From positions 1-5,309 of the forward strand of contig JAQUJQ010000121.1 of NCBI GenBank assembly GCA_028680875.1: a stretch of DNA of 5,309 nt, in the 5' to 3' direction. A program made the position numbers and the translations under genes. Position 1 is the stretch's first letter; the number at the start of each line of letters is the position of its first letter. A model generated the notes under the pieces. It was not told the DNA's origin. It worked only from the letters and a program-made list of their open reading frames with translations, and searched no databases. Shown in pieces: positions 1-5,309 of this stretch. The stretch comes from Eubacteriales bacterium (lineage in GTDB: Bacteria > Bacillota > Clostridia > Peptostreptococcales > Anaerovoracaceae).

Positions 1-780
1 AGGCAACCCGGCAAAAGGACTGTGCAAGGAGAGCTGGAAAGGGTATTATCGCTGCTCTGCGGTGAGGCAGTCGCTCTTGCAGGAACCAGTCGAACCGATG
101 CAGGTGTTCACGCCTACAGACAGCAAGCTACTTTGCAAGGCGATTTTGGAATTCCCACAGAGCGGATTCCGATTGCGGCAAACAATTTACTGGCAGGCCC
201 CGGACCTTATGCCGTCGGGGATGTGAGAATCCTGGATGCCGTGGAGATGCCGGCGGATTTTCATGCCCGTTTTAGTTGTGTTGGGAAGAAATATATCTAT
301 CGTATTTACAATTCAAGTGAACCGGAAATCATGCCGCGAAATTATTTCTACTGGGTAAAACACTCTTTGGATTTGGTTTCTATGAAGAAAGCCGCTGCAT
401 ATCTTACGGGGAAGCAGGACTTTAAATCTTTTATGGCGGCAGGAGGCAAGGAAATGAAAACCACGGTAAGAACCATATATAAGGCCGATGTCGTAACGGG
501 AAAAATGCGGGGACAGGGGCTTTTTTCCTATCCGGAAAAGGAAATTTCGTTTGAAATTATCGGTGACGGGTTCCTATATAAAATGGTTCGTATCATCGTA
601 GGAACTCTTGTCGAAGTGGGCTTAGGGAAAATTCCTCCGGATGCCATGAAGGAGATCATTCAAGGGAAGGAACGGCGAAGAGCCGGTCATACAGCACCGC
701 CCCAAGGCTTATATCTTGCAGAAGTTTATTACAAAAAAGAAGATTGTTTTAAAGAAGGAGAGCGGCAAAATGAAAATTAA
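1..780 (+). CDS. truA: tRNA pseudouridine synthase A (5'-truncated by window edge)
   Basis: TruA isomerises uridines 38-40 in the anticodon arm of tRNAs to pseudouridine in the cytoplasm. The frame is open from the first base and starts RQPGKRTVQGEL, which matches the region just after the N-terminal YDG...GWQ segment of the family, so the true start lies upstream, probably by about 20 codons. The GTG at 22 is an internal Val, not a start. Counting from the first base, the catalytic loop TSRTDAGVHA has its aspartate at residue 33 (codon 97-99). The HARFSCVGKKYIYRI strand is at about 88-102, and the conserved GDGFLYKMVR ... VGTL segment is at about 188-202. The 259 visible residues plus the missing start slightly exceed the usual 245-270, because of a charged C-terminal tail (KKEDCFKEGERQNEN) that overlaps metF. 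Many Firmicutes have truA beside ecfT and rplM. Here metF follows, so this may be a second copy or a rearranged locus. Family identity is secure. Confidence 0.95.
   Translation, partial: RQPGKRTVQGELERVLSLLCGEAVALAGTSRTDAGVHAYRQQATLQGDFGIPTERIPIAANNLLAGPGPYAVGDVRILDAVEMPADFHARFSCVGKKYIYRIYNSSEPEIMPRNYFYWVKHSLDLVSMKKAAAYLTGKQDFKSFMAAGGKEMKTTVRTIYKADVVTGKMRGQGLFSYPEKEISFEIIGDGFLYKMVRIIVGTLVEVGLGKIPPDAMKEIIQGKERRRAGHTAPPQGLYLAEVYYKKEDCFKEGERQNEN
755..760 (+). promoter_or_regulatory. Ribosome binding site of metF
   Basis: AAGGAG lies inside the end of truA, nine bases before the ATG at 770. It decides the metF start. The longer in-frame ATG at 716 would add 18 Lys-rich residues not expected in MetF and would lengthen the overlap with truA. 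Because the site is within translated truA, metF initiation is probably coupled to truA translation. Confidence 0.8.
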
Positions 781-1651
781 AGACATGTTTGAACAGAAAA
801 AAACAGTAATTTCCTTAGAGATCTTTCCCCCTAAAATAGGTGCTCCCGTAGAAACCATCTATAAGACTTTAGATGATCTGTCAGATTTAAAACCGGATTT
901 TATCAGCGTTACATACGGAGCCGGCGGGAAAGCAAAAGACAGAACGGTAGAAATTGCTTCCAAGATTAAGCACAAATACGGCATCGAAAGCCTGGCTCAT
1001 TTAACCTGCATCTCTGCAACAAAGGAAGAGATCAAGAAGAACTTAGATGAGATACGTAGTCAAGGTATTGAAAACATCTTAGCCATGAGAGGGGATATTC
1101 CGGAGGATCCGGACTTTGATTTTCCAAACCCCCTGCAATATGAGCATGCAGTTGACCTTATCGGTGAGGTTAAAGAAGAAGGTTGTTTTTCCATCGGTGC
1201 CGCCTGTTATCCGGAGGGACATGTTGATTGCGAATGCAAAATACAGGATATCAAATATTTAAAAGAGAAGGTGGACAAGGGTGCGGATTTCCTCATCACC
1301 CAGCTGTTCTTCGATAATGAACTCTTCTACCGATTCATGGAACAAATTGATTTAGCAGGGATTGACGTTCCGGTTTCCGCAGGTATTATTCCGGTTCTCA
1401 ATAAAAACCAAATTTTACGAATCACAAAACTTGCAGGCTGTGCCATTCCTCCAAAATTTCAAAGGATACTTGATCGTTATGAAAACAACCCTGCTGCCTT
1501 AAAGGAGGCGGGAGAGGCTTATGCCATTGAACAAATCATCGATTTGATGGCCTGGGGAGTCCGGGGGGTACATCTCTACACGATGAATAAGCCCGAGACA
1601 GCAAGGAGAATAATAGGCAATATTGAAAACATTCGAAGCTTACAGGGGTAA
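770..1651 (+). CDS. metF: 5,10-methylenetetrahydrofolate reductase
   Basis: MetF is a cytoplasmic FAD-dependent TIM-barrel enzyme that reduces 5,10-methylene-THF to 5-methyl-THF, the methyl donor for methionine synthase. The start at 770 gives 293 residues, close to the 296 of E. coli MetF. Family motifs appear in order: SLEIFPPK with the catalytic Glu at residue 17 (E. coli E28), ISVTYGAGG at 45-53, HLTCIS at 77-82, ILAMRGDIP at 103-111 with Asp109 (E. coli D120), CYPEGH at 146-151, FLITQLFFDN at 174-183 with Gln178 (E. coli Q183), PVSAGIIPV at 201-209, and GVRGVHLYTMN at 263-273. No key residue is missing. It overlaps truA by 11 bases and is followed after 80 bases by metH, its pathway partner. 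The electron donor (NADH, or ferredoxin through a MetV-type partner) cannot be read from the sequence, and no metV is in the window. HVDCEC at 151-156 carries two closely spaced Cys after the CYPEGH motif, probably a lineage variation. Confidence 0.96.
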   Translation: MKIKDMFEQKKTVISLEIFPPKIGAPVETIYKTLDDLSDLKPDFISVTYGAGGKAKDRTVEIASKIKHKYGIESLAHLTCISATKEEIKKNLDEIRSQGIENILAMRGDIPEDPDFDFPNPLQYEHAVDLIGEVKEEGCFSIGAACYPEGHVDCECKIQDIKYLKEKVDKGADFLITQLFFDNELFYRFMEQIDLAGIDVPVSAGIIPVLNKNQILRITKLAGCAIPPKFQRILDRYENNPAALKEAGEAYAIEQIIDLMAWGVRGVHLYTMNKPETARRIIGNIENIRSLQG

Positions 1652-1659
1652 CACCTTTC

Positions 1660-1688
1660 TTGTGTTGACTTTCTTTATATGATAAAAT
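1660..1688 (+). promoter_or_regulatory. Possible sigma-A promoter upstream of metH
   Basis: This sits in the 80-base gap between metF and metH. One reading pairs TTGTGT (1660-1665) with TAAAAT (1683-1688) across a 17-base spacer: the -10 is good (5/6) and the -35 poor (3/6). An overlapping choice pairs the better -35 TTGACT (1665-1670) with the weak TAAATC (1688-1693), also at 17 bases. The surrounding DNA is clearly A/T-rich. No transcript data can be inferred, and the gap may simply be read through from metF. Confidence 0.35.
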
Positions 1689-1720
1689 AAATCGTTAAAG
1701 AAATAAGTAAAAAATAAAAA

Positions 1721-1726
1721 AAGGAG
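1721..1726 (+). promoter_or_regulatory. Ribosome binding site of metH
   Basis: AAGGAG follows an A-rich leader and stands five bases before the ATG at 1732. It supports that start, which also begins the conserved N-terminal homocysteine-methyltransferase domain at the expected place. Confidence 0.8.
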
Positions 1727-1731
1727 TAGGC

Positions 1732-4131
1732 ATGGGTATTCGAGATATACTTGGCAGAAAAATCATTCTTTGTGACGGAGCCATGGGAACCCAGTTGCAG
1801 AAATATGGTCTACAGCAGGCAGGAGAACTGCCGGAGACTTTAAATTTTACCCATCCTGAAATCATAGAAAGAATATACAAAGAGTACATCGCCGCAGGCA
1901 GTGATTTGGTTTGCACCAATACCTTCGGTGCAAACAGCTGGAAGCTGGCAGGCTCCGGTTATACGGTAGAACAGGTGATCAAACAGGCAGTCAGGATCGG
2001 ACGAAAAGCAGGAGCCCCTTGGGTTGCTTTGGATATAGCTCCTATTGGCAGACTTATGGAACCGACAGGAGACTTGGGTTTTGAAGAAGCATGCAAATTG
2101 TATAGGGAGCAGATTTCAGCCGGTGTTGAAGCAGGTGTAGATTTGATTGTCTTTGAAACCTTCACCGATCTTTATGATATGAAAGCGGCAGTGGTCACAG
2201 CTCGGGAACTGACTGATTTGCCTATTTTCTGTACTGTTACCTTCGAGGAGGATGGCAGAATGCTCATGGGAGCAGATCCACTAACCGTAGTCAATATTCT
2301 TCAGGATTTGGGGATTGATGCCATCGGTACCAATTGCTCTCTTGGGCCAGGGCAGATGCTTCCCATCGTTCGGGAAATGCTGCGGTATTCCAAACTCCCG
2401 CTTATGGTCCAACCCAATGCAGGATTGCCTCGCATAGAAGGCGGACAAACTGTTTTTGATGTGGGAGTACAGGAATTTACCATGGCAATGAAGGAAATGA
2501 TTAAGGCCGGTGTTTCCATTGTGGGAGGCTGCTGCGGTACTACTCCGGAATACATCAAAGCCCTTTCGGATTGTATAAAGCCAATAGGCGATTTAGGAAA
2601 CGTATCACCTGTTGTTCACCGGCCATTTACAGGTGTAAGCTCTTCTACCAAGACTGTGATATTAGATGACCGGGTCCGTATTATCGGAGAGAGAATCAAC
2701 CCGACAGGGAAGAAGCGTTTGAAAGAAGCCCTGAAGAACAAGGATTTTGCTTATATAGAAAACCAAGCAATCAGCCAGGTGAAAGCCGGTGCTGAGATTT
2801 TAGATATTAATGTAGGACTTCCGGAAATTGATGAAGAACAAATGATGCTTGAAACCGTACGCAGGGTGTCAGCTGTGACAGACGTTCCATTGCAAATAGA
2901 CAGTGCAGATCCAAGAGTTTTGGAAAAGGCAGTCCGTCTCTATAACGGAAAACCGATCATAAACTCTGTTAACGGCAAACAGGAAGTTATGGATGCAGTT
3001 TTCCCAATTGTTAAGAAGTATGGGGCCTGTGTCATTGCCTTGACATTGGATGAAAACGGGTTGCCTAAAAACGCAGAAGAGCGGTTGGCCATAGCAGAGA
3101 GGATAATAAAGGAAGCTGCTGCTTACGGAATCGATGAAAAGAGAATACTGGTGGATTGTCTTACACTTACGGTTTCAGCTCAACAGCAGGCGGGGAGAGA
3201 CACTCTTGATGCCATTCGATTGGTGAAGCAATGCTATGATGTGAAAACTGTCCTTGGAGTAAGTAATGTTTCTTTTGGTCTGCCGGAACGGGAACTGCTG
3301 AATCAAACATTTTTAGCCATGGCATTAGAAGCCGGACTGGATGCGCCGATTACAGATCCTCTGGTATCAGGTTATGTGGATACCATAAGGGCCTTTGAAG
3401 CTCTGGCCTGTAAGGATGAGGATTCTAAGGATTTCATCACCTGTTATGGCGGGAAAAAAGCAGTAAAAACCAATGAGGTTGAACAAGCTGAAAAGCAGAG
3501 TGCAAAGATCAGGCTGAGAGATATTATTTTAAACGGCTATACAGAACGTGCAGCTGCGGTTACCCAAGAGCTCCTGACTGATCGAAAGCCGCTGGAAATT
3601 GTAGAGAAGATGGTTATCCCTGCCCTTGAAAACGTGGGTGAAGATTACGAGAAGGGTTTTTTATTTCTGCCCCAACTGGTCAAATCCGCCGACACGGTTA
3701 AGGCAGCTTTTGACGTACTAAAGACAGCCATGGAAACAACCGGCGAGACCATTTCCTACGGCAGGATCATAATGGCTACGGTTAAGGGAGATATTCATGA
3801 CATCGGAAAAAATATCGTGAAGGTGATTCTTGAAAACTACGGATATGAGGTGTTGGATCTGGGAAAGGATACGGACATTGATTTGATCGTTCGTACGGCA
3901 AAAGAAGGAAACATAAAGTTAGTGGGTCTTTCCGCCCTTATGACCACTACGGTGGTTAATATGGAAGCTACCATAAAAGCTCTGCAGGAAGCGGAAGTTG
4001 ACTGTAAGGTTATGGTAGGAGGCGCTGTATTGAACCCGGAATATGCAGATAAAATCAAAGCAGATTATTATTGTAAGGATGCTATGGCAGCCGTCAAGGT
4101 GGCAAAATCGGTTTTTAAGGAGGAATCATAA
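1732..4131 (+). CDS. metH: Cobalamin-dependent methionine synthase, short form without reactivation domain
   Basis: MetH transfers the methyl group of 5-methyl-THF via cob(I)alamin to homocysteine, giving methionine and THF in the cytoplasm. The 799 residues contain four modules. The homocysteine-binding domain (about 1-285) has CDGAMGTQLQ near residue 14 and zinc ligands Cys202 (in TNCSLGP) and Cys267/Cys268 (in GGCCGT). After a linker, the pterin-binding domain (about 312-560) has GERINPTG at 319-326, ILDINVG at 356-362, QIDSADP at 388-394 and GVSNVSFGLPER at 509-520. The helical cobalamin cap is at about 592-675. The B12-binding Rossmann domain (about 676-799) has GDIHDIGKN at 686-694, with His689 the expected cobalt ligand. 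The protein ends there. The roughly 330-residue AdoMet-binding reactivation domain of 1227-residue E. coli MetH is absent. This matches the short MetH known from Thermotoga and many Clostridia and is not a frameshift: the stop is followed at once by the next gene's start. metF upstream supplies the substrate. Confidence 0.96.
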   Translation: MGIRDILGRKIILCDGAMGTQLQKYGLQQAGELPETLNFTHPEIIERIYKEYIAAGSDLVCTNTFGANSWKLAGSGYTVEQVIKQAVRIGRKAGAPWVALDIAPIGRLMEPTGDLGFEEACKLYREQISAGVEAGVDLIVFETFTDLYDMKAAVVTARELTDLPIFCTVTFEEDGRMLMGADPLTVVNILQDLGIDAIGTNCSLGPGQMLPIVREMLRYSKLPLMVQPNAGLPRIEGGQTVFDVGVQEFTMAMKEMIKAGVSIVGGCCGTTPEYIKALSDCIKPIGDLGNVSPVVHRPFTGVSSSTKTVILDDRVRIIGERINPTGKKRLKEALKNKDFAYIENQAISQVKAGAEILDINVGLPEIDEEQMMLETVRRVSAVTDVPLQIDSADPRVLEKAVRLYNGKPIINSVNGKQEVMDAVFPIVKKYGACVIALTLDENGLPKNAEERLAIAERIIKEAAAYGIDEKRILVDCLTLTVSAQQQAGRDTLDAIRLVKQCYDVKTVLGVSNVSFGLPERELLNQTFLAMALEAGLDAPITDPLVSGYVDTIRAFEALACKDEDSKDFITCYGGKKAVKTNEVEQAEKQSAKIRLRDIILNGYTERAAAVTQELLTDRKPLEIVEKMVIPALENVGEDYEKGFLFLPQLVKSADTVKAAFDVLKTAMETTGETISYGRIIMATVKGDIHDIGKNIVKVILENYGYEVLDLGKDTDIDLIVRTAKEGNIKLVGLSALMTTTVVNMEATIKALQEAEVDCKVMVGGAVLNPEYADKIKADYYCKDAMAAVKVAKSVFKEES
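4117..4123 (+). promoter_or_regulatory. Ribosome binding site of dCMP deaminase gene
   Basis: A near-perfect AAGGAGG lies within the last codons of metH, nine bases before the ATG at 4133. It favours that start over the in-frame ATG at 4043, which would add 30 Arg/Lys/Gln-rich residues read out of frame through metH. Confidence 0.85.
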
Positions 4132-4132
4132 T

Positions 4133-4591
4133 ATGGATCGACCCGACTGGGATGAATACTTTATGGAGATGGCAGAGGTTGCAGAGAAACGGTCAACTTG
4201 TATCAGGCGTACAGTAGGCGCCATAATTGTAAAGGACAACCGTATAATGGCTACCGGTTATAACGGAGTTCCGACAGGGATTGAGCACTGCGAGCGACGA
4301 GGCTGCCTTCGGGAACAGCTGAAGGTTCCATCCGGTCAGCGCCACGAGCTTTGCCGAGGTCTTCATGCGGAGCAGAACGCAATCATACAAGCCGCACATC
4401 TGGGACAGAGTATTGCCGGAGGAACCTTGTATTGCACCAATCAGCCCTGTGCGATATGTGCCAAGATGATAATCAATGCAGGCATTAAGCGCATCGTAAT
4501 CAAGGAAGGATATCCGGATGAATTGGCATTGGAAATGTTAAAGGAATCAGGGCTTAAAATCGAGGTCCTTAAGAGAATGGAGAAGAAGTAG
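4133..4591 (+). CDS. comEB: Deoxycytidylate (dCMP) deaminase, ComEB-like
   Basis: This zinc-dependent cytidine deaminase-fold enzyme is predicted to convert dCMP to dUMP, the precursor for thymidylate synthase. The 152-residue protein has the catalytic zinc motif HAE (His78, Glu80 as proton shuttle) and PCAIC (Cys106, Cys109). The stretch GYNGVPTGIEHC at 42-53 and further Cys/His residues (Cys53, Cys58, His71, Cys74) are typical of dCMP deaminases, where some bind a second structural zinc. These features distinguish it from plain cytidine deaminases and from dCTP deaminase. Length fits the short bacterial members; B. subtilis ComEB is longer. The gene starts one base after the metH stop and ends one base before the next gene, so it is probably co-translated with both. 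The symbol comes from the Bacillus homologue, in which a comE operon name does not imply a role in DNA uptake. Family call is strong; substrate (dCMP rather than another cytosine nucleotide) is inferred. Confidence 0.9.
   Translation: MDRPDWDEYFMEMAEVAEKRSTCIRRTVGAIIVKDNRIMATGYNGVPTGIEHCERRGCLREQLKVPSGQRHELCRGLHAEQNAIIQAAHLGQSIAGGTLYCTNQPCAICAKMIINAGIKRIVIKEGYPDELALEMLKESGLKIEVLKRMEKK
4579..4582 (+). promoter_or_regulatory. Ribosome binding site of wecA/tagO-like gene
   Basis: GGAG (in ATGGAGAAG) lies in the last codons of the deaminase gene, ten bases before the ATG at 4593. It is weaker than the other sites in the window, so coupling to deaminase translation is likely to matter. Confidence 0.55.
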
Positions 4592-4592
4592 T

Positions 4593-5309
4593 ATGTTATC
4601 ATCAATACTATTCATATTTATTGTAGCCTTTCTTATTGTTTTGGCGGTGACACCTCTGACCATAAAGGTGGCGCCAAAGATCGGCGCAGTAGATATTCCA
4701 AAGGATAATAGAAGGATGCACACAGAAGCCATGCCCCGTTTCGGAGGTATGGCCATTTACATTGGAAGTATGGTGGCGATGGCATTTCTTTTACCTAGTG
4801 CTACCGATGAACGTATGCTTGGAGTTGGCATTGGTGCCACCCTTATTTTTATTATGGGTGTTGTGGATGACATCCGAAACCTGCCTGCCAAGCTTAAGCT
4901 GGCCGGTCAGATTATCTGTGCGTGTATCCTTTACGCCTTTTCTGTCCGTATTTCTTTTGTCAGTGATCCCTTTGGTGACGGTTTAATTGAATTTCCATGG
5001 GTTATAAGCCTGCTTGTAACGGTAATCTGGATTGTGGGCATAACAAACACAATAAATCTTATCGACGGTCTGGACGGACTTGCGGCGGGGGTCGCATTTA
5101 TTGCCACCCTGGTCATCGCATATATCGCCTATATTCATGGACGCTACGAGATATGCATGGCCTTTATGGCCCTTGCAGGAAGCTGCTTAGGATTTTTGCC
5201 TTTTAACTTCCACCCAGCTAAAGTGTTCATGGGTGATGGCGGAGCACTCTACTTAGGCTTTATGATCGCTTCTATTTCCGTCATGAGCCCGATGAAGAGT
5301 GCTACGGTT
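4593..5309 (+). CDS. wecA: Undecaprenyl-phosphate GlcNAc-1-phosphate transferase, WecA/TagO family (3'-truncated by window edge)
   Basis: This polytopic membrane enzyme of glycosyltransferase family 4 (MraY/WecA/TagO) is predicted to move GlcNAc-1-phosphate from UDP-GlcNAc to undecaprenyl phosphate at the cytoplasmic face, the first step for teichoic acid or another envelope glycan. The frame is open from the ATG to the window edge (239 codons; family about 320-380). Hydrophobic segments lie at about 3-21, 50-68, 76-91, 104-120, 136-153, 163-180, 186-204 and from 218. Motifs: RMHTEAMPRFGG at 41-52, typical of WecA/TagO; the Asp-Asp pair at 92-93 in VVDDIRNLPAK; NLIDGLDGLAAG at 155-166; and FNFHPAKVFMGDGGALYLGF starting at 204. 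The last motif reads GDGGA where the common form is GDTGS. The C-terminal loop with the His-rich motif that would help settle the sugar is outside the window, so WecA versus TagO and the exact sugar are not resolved. It starts one base after the deaminase stop, a pairing known in Firmicutes. Confidence 0.9.
   Translation, partial: MLSSILFIFIVAFLIVLAVTPLTIKVAPKIGAVDIPKDNRRMHTEAMPRFGGMAIYIGSMVAMAFLLPSATDERMLGVGIGATLIFIMGVVDDIRNLPAKLKLAGQIICACILYAFSVRISFVSDPFGDGLIEFPWVISLLVTVIWIVGITNTINLIDGLDGLAAGVAFIATLVIAYIAYIHGRYEICMAFMALAGSCLGFLPFNFHPAKVFMGDGGALYLGFMIASISVMSPMKSATV

Noticed and set aside
22..24. GTG at 22 as a truA start
   Set aside because: The frame is open to the first base and the seven preceding codons (RQPGKRT) match conserved TruA sequence, so the gene begins outside the window.
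716..769. Longer metF with start at 716
   Set aside because: The added 18 residues are low-complexity Lys-rich sequence read out of frame through truA. The ATG at 770 has a good ribosome binding site and gives the normal MetF length.
1644..1658. Hairpin after metF as a rho-independent terminator
   Set aside because: The stem AGGGGT/ACCTTT relies on G-T pairs, has a 3-base loop, and no T run follows. It is unlikely to stop transcription.
1695..2558. Minus-strand reading frames opposite metH (and similar ones at 3837-4756 and 4931-5116)
   Set aside because: They lie antisense to strongly conserved coding sequence, resemble no family I recognise, and are best explained as shadows.
4043..4132. 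Longer deaminase with start at 4043
   Set aside because: This would overlap metH by about 89 bases in another frame. The ATG at 4133 has an AAGGAGG site and begins the conserved domain directly.
4762..4986. Hydrophobic 74-residue + strand reading frame inside the wecA/tagO-like gene
   Set aside because: It is a frame-shifted shadow of the membrane protein gene; the frame starting at 4593 carries all the family motifs and stays open to the window edge.

Overview
The window carries five genes, all on the + strand and tightly packed, and the sequence is almost entirely coding. The genes are the 3' part of truA (tRNA pseudouridine synthase), metF (methylene-THF reductase), a short cobalamin-dependent metH (methionine synthase), a dCMP deaminase of the ComEB type, and the first 239 codons of a polyprenyl-phosphate GlcNAc-1-phosphate transferase (WecA/TagO family). 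The organism is most likely an anaerobic Gram-positive of the Clostridia. The reasons are strong AGGAG-type ribosome binding sites, an A-rich leader before metH, moderate G+C by eye, a roughly 800-residue MetH without the C-terminal reactivation domain, and the dCMP deaminase-WecA/TagO gene pair familiar from Firmicutes. No 16S or other strict taxonomic marker is present, so this is an inference.

Region by region: 1-780 is truA, cut by the left edge, and its last 11 bases overlap the start of metF (770-1651). An 80-base gap (1652-1731) is the only real intergenic space. It holds a possible sigma-A promoter and a good ribosome binding site for metH (1732-4131). The dCMP deaminase (4133-4591) and the WecA/TagO-type gene (4593 to the right edge) each start one base after the preceding stop codon, which suggests co-transcription and probably translational coupling of the last three genes. 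A promoter in the gap would split the window into truA-metF and metH-deaminase-wecA units, although readthrough is also possible because no convincing terminator is visible.

Functionally, MetF reduces 5,10-methylene-THF to 5-methyl-THF and MetH passes that methyl group through cobalamin to homocysteine, giving methionine and THF. The deaminase makes dUMP, the substrate of thymidylate synthase, an enzyme that normally uses the same 5,10-methylene-THF. WecA/TagO begins synthesis of a lipid-linked cell-envelope glycan. TruA modifies tRNA and shows no pathway link to the others.

I found no RNA genes, CRISPR, insertion sequence, riboswitch or previously undescribed system. The points most worth a second look are the MetH without a reactivation domain and with no separate activation protein beside it, the absence of a visible SAM or B12 riboswitch, and a changed GDGGA motif in the WecA-like protein.
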